In this document: positions 48,189-58,364 of the stretch, piece after piece
Layout: each line of letters starts with the position of its first letter
Numbering within the stretch: the stretch's first letter is position 1
DNA from: Anaerosolibacter sp.
Lineage (GTDB): Bacteria; Bacillota; Clostridia; Peptostreptococcales; Thermotaleaceae
DNA: 64,000 bases
NCBI RefSeq assembly: GCF_029240175.1
Contig: NZ_JARBTM010000011.1
Span: 62,001 to 126,000 of the forward strand
Reading direction: 5' to 3'
Program-made: the position numbers and the translations under genes
The notes under the pieces: generated by a model
The model's database searches: none
What the model saw: only the letters and a program-made list of their open reading frames with translations
Told to the model about the DNA's origin: nothing

Positions 48189-50942
48189 ATGTTTGAAAAA
48201 CTAAAAAATCGATATAATCAGATTCTTTTATTCTTTGGAATTTTTCTATGTATTCTTTTTGTCAGATTATTTACCTTGACAATTGTTGAAGGAGAAAAGT
48301 ATAAAGAGTTATCGGATAATATTAGAATCAAAAAAATTCCTATATCTGCCCCGAGAGGTGAGTTGCGAGACCGTTATGGAAGGCTTCTAGCAGGTAATCA
48401 ACCAAGTTTTACAGTTCAAATTATGAAAAATGAATTAATAGATAGTGAGATAAATACAATCGCAGTAAAATTGCTTAACATACTCAAAGTGAATGGAGAT
48501 AAACATGTAGATAATTTTCCTATTGCTATAGAAAATGGCAGGTATTCTTTTACCTATGATAAGGAAATAGAAAATTGGCTTATTACTCAGGGTTTAGAGG
48601 GATTAACTACTGCCGATGATGTTTTTGAAACCTTAAGAGAGAGGCTGGAGATAGATCCAGCTTTGGATGTTTTTGAGGCACAAACAATCATGCAGCAAGA
48701 TCATGGAATATATCCGCCTATTTCTGTAAAAACGATGAAATTTATTCCCCAAATGCAAAAAGAGAACTTCTTACAAAAATATACTTTAGAAGAAAATCTA
48801 AGTGCAGACGAAGCATTCCAAGCATTACGAGAAAGATATGAAATTCCTGAAACTGTAACAAATGAGGATGCGAGAAAGATTTTAATCATTCGTCATGAGT
48901 TAAGGGAGCAGGGGTATCGTCAATATCAGCCTGTAACTATTGCTTTTAACGTTTCAGCTAAGACGGTATCTGAAGTAGAAGAACGAATTATGGAAATGCC
49001 AGGTGTCAGTGTAGAGGTAGAGCCCTTAAGGTATTATCCAGGAGATAACTTGGCCGCTCATATATTAGGCTATCTAAGTAAAATTTCTGATACTGAAAGA
49101 GAAAAATATGTTAATGAGCTAGGTTATGATCCTAATGACTTAATCGGTAAGGATGGAATTGAGCGGGTCTTTGAAAAAGAGCTAAAGGGTAAAGACGGGG
49201 CAAAATATGTTGAAGTAGATGTGTATGGTCGATTGATCAATGTCTTAAGGGAAGAGGCGCCTCAAAAAGGTGAAACCGTATATCTATCCATTGATGCAAA
49301 ACTTCAGAAAGTTGCTGAAGATGCCTTAAGTCAAGCACTACAACAAATACAAGTAGGCGGCACTTTTACAAGCAAGTGGGGAGATTATAAGTACGGTGAA
49401 GTATTTAGAAATGCTACTACTGGAACAGTTGTAGCATTAGATGCGAAGACGATGGAGGTCTTAGCTCTGGCAAATTACCCAAGTTATAATCCGAATCTTT
49501 TTTCTACAGGAATAACTTCGAAGGACTGGAATGAGTTGCTTGATAAAAACCCTAGAGATCCTTTGTCTCCAATTCCTCTTTTTAATCTAGGAGCAAGAGC
49601 AGCCATTCAGCCCGGTTCCACATACAAAATGATTACTGGTCTTGCTGCAATAGATAATGGTATGAACCCAAATACAAAGCTGTTTGATAATGGATTTATT
49701 CCCTACGGGGGGAGAAATTTCGGATGCTGGCTTTGGAATACAAAAAAACAAAAACATGGATGGGTGGACTTGTATAAAGCACTAGAGGTATCCTGCAACT
49801 ATTATTTCTATAATGTTTCAACAGGATGGGATCATTTTAAACAGCAGTCCCTAGGAATTGCGATGAATGTCAATAAATTGTTAGAGTATACTAAATTATT
49901 GGGATTAGACGAGCGTACAGGAATTGAGATAGGTGAGAATGCCTACGGTGTACCCAATCCTCAGAAAAAAACTGCTGCTATTAAGGCTATGTTAAAGAAT
50001 CATATCCAGGCACGAGCAAAGGATTATTTCGAACCTGAGGTATTTGAAGACAAAGAGTTATTAGAGAATACTATTGCGGAGATCATCAACTGGGCAGAAG
50101 AAAATCCATCTAGAGGTGAATTGATTAATCGTACTGGAAAATTAGGTGTAAAAAAAGATAAGATTGAGTCTTTGGTAGATACAGCTAAATTTACTTATTT
50201 TAATCAAGCTAAATGGACGAAGGGGGATACTTTTAACTTATCTATCGGACAAGGTGAGCATGCTTATACACCCCTTCAAATGGCCCGTTACATTGCTGCA
50301 ATTGCCAATGATGGTTATTTAAATGAAGTAAGTGTGGTTAAGAAAATTGGTAGTGAAACACCAAATGTCGAAAAAGAGATGGGTAAGAGAATCGAATTAA
50401 ATAATTACGAGAATTTAAAACACGTAAGACAGGGGATGTCCAACGTAACCCAAGAAGAAGGCGGTACCGCGAGAGCAGTATTTGGAAAATTCCCAGTTAA
50501 GGTTGGGGGAAAAACTGGAACTGCGCAGCGATCAGGAAAAATTAATCCGAAAGATGAAGCGGAATACCTAAGAAAATATTGGAAGTGGATTGCACCATCA
50601 TTAAGCTTGTCCGATGTGGAATCAAAGGCCAAGGAACTTATGGCTGCCCAAAAAGATCGATATAGAGATGAAGGGGATGCCATGCGTGATGCCATAAAGC
50701 AATTGAGTAATAACAAAATTACCAATGAGCAACTGGATCAATTTAAGGATAATTATGATAACTTTGCTTGGTTCGTTTCCTATGCACCAATAGATGATCC
50801 GCAAATCGTTGTCGTTAGTTTGATTTTTCAAGGTGGACACGGTGGGTATGCATCACCAGTTGCCCGGGAAATCATAGCTGAGTACTTGGGATTAAATAAA
50901 GAAGCTGAAAATCTTAATTTAGAAAATGCACTCACTAGATAG
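48189..50942 (+). CDS. mrdA: Penicillin-binding protein 2
   Basis: Transpeptidase SxxK (QPGSTYKM), SCN (EVSCNYY), KTGT (GGKTGTAQRSG); 917 aa. Confidence 0.93.
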   Translation: MFEKLKNRYNQILLFFGIFLCILFVRLFTLTIVEGEKYKELSDNIRIKKIPISAPRGELRDRYGRLLAGNQPSFTVQIMKNELIDSEINTIAVKLLNILKVNGDKHVDNFPIAIENGRYSFTYDKEIENWLITQGLEGLTTADDVFETLRERLEIDPALDVFEAQTIMQQDHGIYPPISVKTMKFIPQMQKENFLQKYTLEENLSADEAFQALRERYEIPETVTNEDARKILIIRHELREQGYRQYQPVTIAFNVSAKTVSEVEERIMEMPGVSVEVEPLRYYPGDNLAAHILGYLSKISDTEREKYVNELGYDPNDLIGKDGIERVFEKELKGKDGAKYVEVDVYGRLINVLREEAPQKGETVYLSIDAKLQKVAEDALSQALQQIQVGGTFTSKWGDYKYGEVFRNATTGTVVALDAKTMEVLALANYPSYNPNLFSTGITSKDWNELLDKNPRDPLSPIPLFNLGARAAIQPGSTYKMITGLAAIDNGMNPNTKLFDNGFIPYGGRNFGCWLWNTKKQKHGWVDLYKALEVSCNYYFYNVSTGWDHFKQQSLGIAMNVNKLLEYTKLLGLDERTGIEIGENAYGVPNPQKKTAAIKAMLKNHIQARAKDYFEPEVFEDKELLENTIAEIINWAEENPSRGELINRTGKLGVKKDKIESLVDTAKFTYFNQAKWTKGDTFNLSIGQGEHAYTPLQMARYIAAIANDGYLNEVSVVKKIGSETPNVEKEMGKRIELNNYENLKHVRQGMSNVTQEEGGTARAVFGKFPVKVGGKTGTAQRSGKINPKDEAEYLRKYWKWIAPSLSLSDVESKAKELMAAQKDRYRDEGDAMRDAIKQLSNNKITNEQLDQFKDNYDNFAWFVSYAPIDDPQIVVVSLIFQGGHGGYASPVAREIIAEYLGLNKEAENLNLENALTR

Positions 50943-50967
50943 ACTATACAGTGGGTGCATTTTTTAT
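50929..50967 (+). terminator. Terminator
   Basis: TGCACTCACT...AGTGGGTGCATTTTTT. Confidence 0.7.
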
Positions 50968-51113
50968 CTAAATTTCGAGTTATTTAGCAATTTATACCTT
51001 TTCATATAATGATTTCAAGGGACTTTTTTTAGAAAAAAAAAGGATTTAGTACTGATATGAAGAATAAATATAATGTTACAGATTTATTTGCAAGTCATGG
51101 AGGTAATTTCATA

Positions 51114-51752
51114 ATGCCCAAAAATAGTACTGTATCTTTTAAAGGAAATAAAGATGGAATATCTATATATTTGAGTCCTCATATTGATTACAGCGATATT
51201 AAAGTACAATTAGTAAAAAAATTAGAATCTACAAAACAGTTTTTTGAGGGTGCAAAGGTAATAGGATTTGAGGGAAAAGAATTATCTGAGGATGAAAAAG
51301 CTGAAATTAAAGAAATTATTCAGCATGGCTACAGTATGATCGTAGTAGAGGAAGCTAAGAATATAGTACATGAACCTGAAAAAAAAACAAATCTAGTTTT
51401 TACTGGAATTGAAGAAGGTATGACTAAGTTTGTAAGGACAACCGTTAGGTCAGGTCAAAAAATTATTTTTAATGGTAATGTTGTTGTTTTAGGGGATGTA
51501 AACCCTGGGGGGGAAATTATTGCTGCTGGTAATATTATTGTGATGGGAGCCTTACGCGGTTTGGCCCACGCTGGATCTAATGGGAATAACCGTGCTTACG
51601 TTGCAGCTATTAGTCTTCAACCTACCCAATTAAGAATTGCAGACACCATCACACGGTCACCAGATAATGAGGTTGTAAGGCCAATGATGCCAGAATTGGC
51701 TTTAATAAAAGATAATATGCTTGTTATTGAACCATACTTACCAAATAGATAA
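51114..51752 (+). CDS. minC: Septum site-determining protein MinC
   Basis: C-terminal VLGDVNPGGEIIAAGNIIVMGALRGLAHAG; GGAGGT RBS before ATG at 51114. Confidence 0.93.
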   Translation: MPKNSTVSFKGNKDGISIYLSPHIDYSDIKVQLVKKLESTKQFFEGAKVIGFEGKELSEDEKAEIKEIIQHGYSMIVVEEAKNIVHEPEKKTNLVFTGIEEGMTKFVRTTVRSGQKIIFNGNVVVLGDVNPGGEIIAAGNIIVMGALRGLAHAGSNGNNRAYVAAISLQPTQLRIADTITRSPDNEVVRPMMPELALIKDNMLVIEPYLPNR

Positions 51753-51784
51753 TAAAAATGAATCCTATGATAGGGGGAGTAGTA

Positions 51785-52582
51785 ATGGGTGAAGTAATTG
51801 TAGTGACTTCAGGAAAAGGTGGCGTTGGAAAAACAACGACTACTGCTAATATTGGGACTGGCTTAGCACTTTCTGGTAAAAAGGTAGTAGTGGTGGATGC
51901 AGATATTGGACTACGAAATTTGGATGTAGTTATGGGGCTTGAAAACCGGATTGTTTATGATATCGTTGATGTGGTAGATGGGGTCTGTAGATTAAGACAA
52001 GCCTTAATTAAGGATAAAAGATATGAAAACTTATTTCTTCTTCCAGCTGCACAGACGAAGGATAAGAATGCAATCAATCCCCAGCAAATGCAAGACTTAT
52101 GCAACGAATTAAAGGAATCTTTCGATTTTGTTATCGTTGATTGTCCAGCAGGAATTGAACAAGGATTTAAAAATGCTATTGCTGGTGCTGATCGAGCTGT
52201 TGTTGTTACTACGCCTGAGATATCAGCTGTGAGAGATGCGGACAGAATCATTGGACTTTTAGAGGCAGCAGAATTAAGAAACCCAGTATTAATTATTAAT
52301 AGAATTCGTGTGGAGATGGTGAAAAGAGGAGATATGATGAATATTGAGGATATGATTGATATATTGGCAATCGACCTCTTAGGCATTGTACCAGATGATG
52401 AAGCTATAGTTATTTCCACAAATAAAGGAGAACCTGCTGTGACAGATGATAAGTCTCTAGCTGGCCGTGCCTATAAAAATATCACCAAAAGAATCATGGG
52501 AGAAGAAGTACCTTTCTTGCAACTAGAAGGAGAAGATAGTTTCATGACGAAACTAAGAAAACTGTTTGGAATTGGTAAATAA
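51785..52582 (+). CDS. minD: Septum site-determining protein MinD
   Basis: MGEVIVVTSGKGGVGKTTTTANIGTGLALSGKKVVVVDADIGLRNLDVVMGLENR. Confidence 0.97.
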   Translation: MGEVIVVTSGKGGVGKTTTTANIGTGLALSGKKVVVVDADIGLRNLDVVMGLENRIVYDIVDVVDGVCRLRQALIKDKRYENLFLLPAAQTKDKNAINPQQMQDLCNELKESFDFVIVDCPAGIEQGFKNAIAGADRAVVVTTPEISAVRDADRIIGLLEAAELRNPVLIINRIRVEMVKRGDMMNIEDMIDILAIDLLGIVPDDEAIVISTNKGEPAVTDDKSLAGRAYKNITKRIMGEEVPFLQLEGEDSFMTKLRKLFGIGK

Positions 52583-52602
52583 TTCTGAAAGGGGGATAAG
52601 TA

Positions 52603-52881
52603 ATGATGGATCTATTTAAATTATTTAGCAGAGAAGACGCCTCCAGTAAGAACGTAGCGAAAGAAAGGTTGAAGTTGGTACTTGTTCATGATAGAACCAA
52701 TTGTTCTTCCAACTTTCTTGAAATGCTTAAAGGTGATTTATTAAGCGTAATTTCTGATTATGTTGAAATTGATGAGGATGGTTTAGATATAAGAATAACG
52801 AAAACGAAAAAAAGTACGGATGATTCAATGGTTCCAGCATTAATTGCCAACATACCAATTAAAAAAATGAAATCTAGATAA
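52603..52881 (+). CDS. minE: Cell division topological specificity factor MinE
   Basis: SSKNVAKERLKLVLVHDRTNCSSNFLEMLKGDLLSVISDYVEID. Confidence 0.93.
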   Translation: MMDLFKLFSREDASSKNVAKERLKLVLVHDRTNCSSNFLEMLKGDLLSVISDYVEIDEDGLDIRITKTKKSTDDSMVPALIANIPIKKMKSR

Positions 52882-52885
52882 GAAG

Positions 52886-52926
52886 AAAACGAGAAACCGG
52901 TTAAAAGGTTTTTCGTTTTCTTTTTG
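52886..52926 (+). terminator. Terminator after minE
   Basis: GAAAACGAGAAACCGGTTAAAAGGTTTTTCGTTTTCTTTTT. Confidence 0.78.
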
Positions 52927-53056
52927 TTTGGAAAAATATGGAGGTAAGATTTTATATATATTTCCTTATAATCTTTTGATTGAAACTATGTTTTATTGAG
53001 ATATTAGCTTTAAATATGTTATAATTTTAAATAGAACAATTAGAAGAGGTGCATCA

Positions 53057-54163
53057 ATGATCGATAAGAAATTACTAAAGAATATTGACTATACTTTGAT
53101 TATAACGATAATTGCTATTTTCTGTATCGGATTAGTTATGATCAGCAGTGCAACCCATGTTACTCAGGATGGTCTAACGCGACAGGTAAAAGTTCAGGCA
53201 ATCGCCTTCGCTTTAGGATTTGTATCTATTTTAATCATTTTGTTGATAGACTATAATTTTTACGGAAGCTTTGATAAAGGCATTTATGTAGTTTCAGTTT
53301 TATTTCTGCTGGCAGTCTATATTCCTGGTATAGGAAAGTCGCTAGGTGGAGCTCGAAGCTGGATAGATCTTGGACCTATTGATTTCCAGCCTGTTGAAAT
53401 TGTGAAAATTGGATTTATATTATCCTTTGCGAAATACCTAGAATCGAGACAAAATCAATTAAACTCAATCAAAGACTTAATACCTATAGCAATTTATGGA
53501 GGTATTCCTATCTTGTTGCTATTGAAGCAGCCCGATCTTGGGAGTTCCTTAGTATTTATTGTTATCATATTAGGAATGTCATTTGCCTCTGGATTGAGTT
53601 ATAAAATTCTTGGAATGGGTTTTTTGACGGGTGTTGTTTCATTACCCATTGCCTATAAATTGATGGCACCTCACCAAAGAATCAGAATCGATGCTTTTTT
53701 AAAGCCATCTGATATGAGTTTGCCTGGAAATTATCATGTGATGCAGTCTAAAATTGCCATTGGTTCTGGACAAGCCATTGGTAAGGGCTTGTATCAAGGT
53801 ACACAAAATAATTTTGACTTTCTGCCAGTACAAGAGACGGATTTTATATTCGCAGTGTTGGGCGAAGAGTTCGGTTTTGTTGGAGGTACTGTCGTAATTA
53901 TCCTTTATTTTATATTTTTATATCGTATGATGAAAATTGCTATGGCGTCTAAAGATATCTATGGGTCTCTAGTTGTAGTTGGAATTACATCGATGTTTGC
54001 ATTCCAGATATTTGAGAACATTGGAATGACCATGGGTACAATGCCAGTTACAGGGTTGACACTTCCTTTTATTAGTTATGGTGGAAGTTCATTGATTACA
54101 AGTATGCTTGCCGTCGGAATTGTATTGAATATAGGAATGAGAAGACAAAAAATTAAATTTTAG
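53057..54163 (+). CDS. rodA: SEDS family glycosyltransferase RodA
   Basis: Multi-TM; GSSLVF..., FAVLGEEFGFVGG, MGTMPVTGLTLPFISYGGSSLITSMLAVGIVLNI. Confidence 0.93.
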   Translation: MIDKKLLKNIDYTLIITIIAIFCIGLVMISSATHVTQDGLTRQVKVQAIAFALGFVSILIILLIDYNFYGSFDKGIYVVSVLFLLAVYIPGIGKSLGGARSWIDLGPIDFQPVEIVKIGFILSFAKYLESRQNQLNSIKDLIPIAIYGGIPILLLLKQPDLGSSLVFIVIILGMSFASGLSYKILGMGFLTGVVSLPIAYKLMAPHQRIRIDAFLKPSDMSLPGNYHVMQSKIAIGSGQAIGKGLYQGTQNNFDFLPVQETDFIFAVLGEEFGFVGGTVVIILYFIFLYRMMKIAMASKDIYGSLVVVGITSMFAFQIFENIGMTMGTMPVTGLTLPFISYGGSSLITSMLAVGIVLNIGMRRQKIKF

Positions 54164-54178
54164 CAGGGAGGTTTTACA

Positions 54179-54577
54179 GTGAATATAGCCCTAATTGCCC
54201 ATGATAGAAAAAAAGATATTATCATTAATTTTGCAATCGCGTATAAGCATATTCTTGAGGAGCATCGCATTGTTGCAACGGGTACAACTGGTAAGCTGAT
54301 TCAAGAAGCCACAGGTTTGTCAATCCATAGAGTTCAGTCTGGACCTTTAGGCGGCGATCAGCAGATCGGTGCTGAAATTGCTAACAATAACATGGATCTA
54401 GTTATTTTTCTTAGGGACCCCTTAACTGCACAACCCCATGAACCTGATATATTAGCACTCTTAAGACTGTGTGATGTATATAAGATTCCAGTGGCAACCA
54501 ATATTGCTACGGCTGAAATATTAATACGTGCCATGGAAAAAGGTGAATTTCATTGGCGGGAGATTATTAATAAATAA
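54179..54577 (+). CDS. mgsA: Methylglyoxal synthase
   Basis: [10 protein letters not shown]...[36 protein letters not shown]. Confidence 0.95.
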   Translation: MNIALIAHDRKKDIIINFAIAYKHILEEHRIVATGTTGKLIQEATGLSIHRVQSGPLGGDQQIGAEIANNNMDLVIFLRDPLTAQPHEPDILALLRLCDVYKIPVATNIATAEILIRAMEKGEFHWREIINK

Positions 54578-54613
54578 AAAAATGGAGGAATGATTCCTCC
54601 ATTTTTTTATTTA
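54577..54613. terminator. Bidirectional terminator
   Basis: AAAAAAATGGAGGAATGATTCCTCCATTTTTTTATT. Confidence 0.82.
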
Positions 54614-56443
54614 TTATAGATTTGCTTTTATACTCTTATTTCTAACAAAGTGTCTCCAGTTCTTCATTAACCATGGCATAATGTAATGATCTAAGCCAAA
54701 AGCACGGCCTGCTCCACCTAGACATGCGATGGAAGTTACAATGTACCAGTAGTCATATAGACCTGTAGATAGCAGGAAGTTAATATTCATTCCTATAGAA
54801 ACGATTGCAGCAATAAATGTAAATGTACCTGTTAAGAATGCAATACCAAGACCAAATTCAGTTAAAACAATCATAGTTTGGAAGAACATAGCGTTTGGAA
54901 CAATAATCGTTTCACAAATCCATGCATACCAAGCCGGTGTATTCTGTCCAATAAGATTCATACCCTGAGCAACAGCACCGGCTGCACCTTCAGCAACCTG
55001 TGAAGCACTTGTTGTAACTTCTGCAGCAGCTGTAGAAGCAGCAGCTGTAGCGTCTGCAGCAGTAGCAGCAGCCTTTTGCGCGTAGATAGAAACTTTAGAC
55101 AACCAGCCATCATTATATTTGTGAATACCTTGCATTAACCACATATATCCTAAATACATACGCATAATAACCATCCAGAAAGTAAATGTTTCAGTGGTTA
55201 GATGCTTTTTAATCATGTTATCATCTTTACGTTTATGAACAAATTGATGCTTTAAATAGCGAATAACCTGCTCAAAGCCAGCAACTTCAAATTGATAGTG
55301 AATATTTACCAAATGCTTAATAAACATAGCCATTAAGCCAGATGTTTTCATGCCCATGGTTTCAGCAACTGCATATTTACGTCCAATTGAAACCATAGTA
55401 CCGTGTAGCTTAGGTTTACACGTTTCAAGGGGTTTGTTATGAATAAGGTTGGCTATATTCTTTCCTGCACTTTTACCGGTTTGAATAGCAGATTCTACAA
55501 GTAAAGGTAGTGGCTTGCCATCTTCTTCAGTAAAGAAAGAATTATCTCCAATAAGGAATACGTTTGGATAAGCAGTTGATTGAGTATACTCATTTACCGC
55601 GATTCTTCCACGGCCTCTTTCTGCAGGAGGAAGTCCAATCTTTTCAACAAAGCTGCTTACCTTAACGCCGCCAGTCCAAATAAGTGTATTAGTAGGAACA
55701 ATGCGACCATCCTTAATTTCTAATCGATCAGATGTAACTTTCGTAACAGGCGAATTCGTCATAACTTCAACGCCATTTATTTTAAGATAGTTCATAGCCT
55801 TATCAATTAAGTCTTGAGGGTAAACCGCAAGAATCTTATCCATAGCTTCTACAACCACAAGGCGTACTTCATTTTTTGAAATGTTGTACTCTTTACATAA
55901 AACATCGCGCCATTGAATAAGTTCTCCTACCATTTCAATACCAGTAAATCCGCCACCACCTACAACAAGTGTTAGGTATTCTTTGCGTCTCTCGATATTT
56001 TGTTCCTTTGAAGCCAATTGGAACATGGTACGAATATGCTTGTTAATCTTTTTTGCATCTTCAAGAGACCAAAGGGTGAAAGAATTTTCCTGCATGCCTT
56101 CGATTCCAAAGAAAGCTGGCTCGCTGCCACAACCAACTACAAGATAATCGTAAGTATAAGTATTATTTTCAGAAGTTAAGGTCTGACCATCAAAATCGAT
56201 GGACGTAATTTCATCTTGAATGATATTTACTTTAGTGTACTTAAATATCTCATCAAGATAAATTTTTACACTTTCTTCATCAACTCGGTTACCCGCAACT
56301 TCATGAAGCTCGGTCAATAATGTGTGTCGGTTATTTTTGTCAATAATTGAAATTGAAACATCATCGTTTTTCAATTTCTTATGCAGTGTAAGTGCCGCAT
56401 CAACACCTGCGTATCCAGCACCTAATACTACAACACGTTTCAT
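54614..56443 (-). CDS. Type II NADH dehydrogenase-like FAD oxidoreductase fused to C-terminal DoxX-like membrane domain
   Basis: N-term VVVLGAGYAGVDAALTLHKKL, VVGGGGFTGIEMVGEL, NVFLIGDNSFF; C-term DoxX-like TM segments with an Ala/Thr-rich insert. Confidence 0.85.
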   Translation of the reverse strand: MKRVVVLGAGYAGVDAALTLHKKLKNDDVSISIIDKNNRHTLLTELHEVAGNRVDEESVKIYLDEIFKYTKVNIIQDEITSIDFDGQTLTSENNTYTYDYLVVGCGSEPAFFGIEGMQENSFTLWSLEDAKKINKHIRTMFQLASKEQNIERRKEYLTLVVGGGGFTGIEMVGELIQWRDVLCKEYNISKNEVRLVVVEAMDKILAVYPQDLIDKAMNYLKINGVEVMTNSPVTKVTSDRLEIKDGRIVPTNTLIWTGGVKVSSFVEKIGLPPAERGRGRIAVNEYTQSTAYPNVFLIGDNSFFTEEDGKPLPLLVESAIQTGKSAGKNIANLIHNKPLETCKPKLHGTMVSIGRKYAVAETMGMKTSGLMAMFIKHLVNIHYQFEVAGFEQVIRYLKHQFVHKRKDDNMIKKHLTTETFTFWMVIMRMYLGYMWLMQGIHKYNDGWLSKVSIYAQKAAATAADATAAASTAAAEVTTSASQVAEGAAGAVAQGMNLIGQNTPAWYAWICETIIVPNAMFFQTMIVLTEFGLGIAFLTGTFTFIAAIVSIGMNINFLLSTGLYDYWYIVTSIACLGGAGRAFGLDHYIMPWLMKNWRHFVRNKSIKANL

Positions 56444-56740
56444 AATGAACCCCCCTTTAATAATAATGTTTGTTTCACAAACATGGTTAAATATTATTTT
56501 AACATTGCTGCTAATCGTATTATATCAAAAATGTAAACGGTTGTATAATAAAAAATTAATAGTGAGAAAAATTAAATTATTCATTGCTTAAAATTATTCA
56601 TCTGAAATTACAAGTATTGAATAAATATAATGATATTATAGATAAATAATTCTCATGAAAAAATTGACAAGCTTTAAATTTAATTATAAAATATTATCTG
56701 TAAGCGTTTTCTAAACTATTTATTTGAAGGGGGCAATACC

Positions 56741-57211
56741 GTGAAAAAAGTTTTATCAATCGTTTTAGTTACAGTTTTAGCATTAGCTTTAGGCGTTGGA
56801 TGCGCAAAGCCAGCACCACAGCCTGAGCCAGCAGCAGCTCCAGCACCTGCAGAGCAACCAGCAGCACCAGCTGAAGATACGATTAAAGATGGTACCTATA
56901 CAGCTGCTGATGCAGAGTTTGACCAATATGGCTGGAAGCCTGAAATCAGTATTACATACACAGATGGTAAGATTTCAGAAGTAGTTTTCGAAGAAGTTAA
57001 TAAAGATGGTGCAAAGAAGAGAGATGACGCAGGTTACAATGAGCCATTTAAAGCTAAATCTGGTGTAACTGTGGGAGAAGTAGCTGATCAATTGGCAGCA
57101 GCTTTGGTTGAGAAGCAAGATCCAAATGCAGTAGATGCTGTTGCAGGTGCAACTACATCATCAGACAAGTTTAAAGAGTTAGCAGTTAAAGCAATCGAAT
57201 CAGCAAAATAG
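56741..57211 (+). CDS. FMN-binding domain lipoprotein (PplA-like)
   Basis: Lipobox LGVGC, Pro/Ala-rich linker, FMN-binding repeat with DAVAGATTSSDKF flavinylation-type motif. Confidence 0.87.
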   Translation: MKKVLSIVLVTVLALALGVGCAKPAPQPEPAAAPAPAEQPAAPAEDTIKDGTYTAADAEFDQYGWKPEISITYTDGKISEVVFEEVNKDGAKKRDDAGYNEPFKAKSGVTVGEVADQLAAALVEKQDPNAVDAVAGATTSSDKFKELAVKAIESAK

Positions 57212-57217
57212 AAACTG

Positions 57218-57248
57218 GTAAGTCCCAATACATTTGTATTGGGACTTA
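57218..57248 (+). terminator. Hairpin between FMN-binding lipoprotein and apbE-like genes
   Basis: AAGTCCCAATACATTTGTATTGGGACTT. Confidence 0.65.
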
Positions 57249-57298
57249 TAATTATAAACCAATTTTGTAATATTTAAATGTTTAGATGGAGGATCAAG

Positions 57299-58339
57299 AT
57301 GAAAAACAAAATCCTTAAGTATTCCATACTAGCGGCTATCATAATTCTTACCATTGTACAAGTAGGTTGTACGAAAGAATTACAGATGGTAAGTGATTCT
57401 ACCTATATGTTGGGTACGTATTTGCAATTAAGTGTTTGGACCACCAATAAGCAAGAAGGAATGGATACGATTAAATCTTCATTTGAAAGAATTAAAGAAA
57501 TAGAGGACAAGATGAGTGCTAACTTGGATGAAAGTGAAATAGGCCAGATTAATTTAAATGCTGGAAAGACATATGTAGAAGTTAGTGAAGAAACGGTTGA
57601 TATAATTGAAAGAGCCATTCACTATGCAGAACTGACTAACGGAGCTTTTGATCCTGCTATCGGAAAATTAGTAAAACTTTGGGGAATAGGTACTGAAAAT
57701 GAACGTATACCTACTCAAGATGAAATTCAAAATGCCTTGCAGCTTGTAGATTATCAAAAAATTGAGTTTCAAGGAGATAATAAAGTTAAGCTCAGTGAAG
57801 CGGATATGCGAATAGACCTTGGTGGAATCGCCAAAGGGTACGCCGCCGATGAAGTTACAAAAATAATGAAGAATAAAGGCATAAAACATGCTATAATAAA
57901 TCTTGGGGGAAATGTAGTAACCCTAGGAAAAAAGGCAGATGGAACATCATGGAAAGTAGGAATTCAAGATCCATTTGAACCTACTGGTACCCATATGGGA
58001 GTTATAGAGGTTTATGATCAAACCGTAGTAACATCAGGAAATTACGAAAGATATTTTATGGCAGATGATAAAAGATATCATCATATTATTGATCCAAAAA
58101 CAGGCTATCCAGCTGAGAATGGTATTATAAGTGCTACGATTATTACAAATAGCTCGACCGATGCTGATGGACTATCAACCAGTATCTATGTACTTGGTGT
58201 TGAAAAAGGTATGCAGCTCATAGAAAGCTTAGAAAATGTAGAATGTATCATTATTACTGAAGATAAAAAGGTATATACATCTACCGGATTGACGGAGAGA
58301 TTTCAGATAATAGATAGTTCATTCCAAATTGAAAATTAA
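57299..58339 (+). CDS. apbE: FAD:protein FMN transferase (ApbE), lipoprotein
   Basis: DLGGIAKGYAADEVTKIMKNKGIKHAIINLGGNV, TSGNYERYF, YHHIIDPKTGYPA; lipobox QVGC. Confidence 0.93.
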   Translation: MKNKILKYSILAAIIILTIVQVGCTKELQMVSDSTYMLGTYLQLSVWTTNKQEGMDTIKSSFERIKEIEDKMSANLDESEIGQINLNAGKTYVEVSEETVDIIERAIHYAELTNGAFDPAIGKLVKLWGIGTENERIPTQDEIQNALQLVDYQKIEFQGDNKVKLSEADMRIDLGGIAKGYAADEVTKIMKNKGIKHAIINLGGNVVTLGKKADGTSWKVGIQDPFEPTGTHMGVIEVYDQTVVTSGNYERYFMADDKRYHHIIDPKTGYPAENGIISATIITNSSTDADGLSTSIYVLGVEKGMQLIESLENVECIIITEDKKVYTSTGLTERFQIIDSSFQIEN

Positions 58340-58364
58340 GCCATAGGATGAAGAAGGTGATAAA

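Noticed and set aside
51955-52419. 154-aa minus-strand ORF
   Set aside because: Antisense to minD
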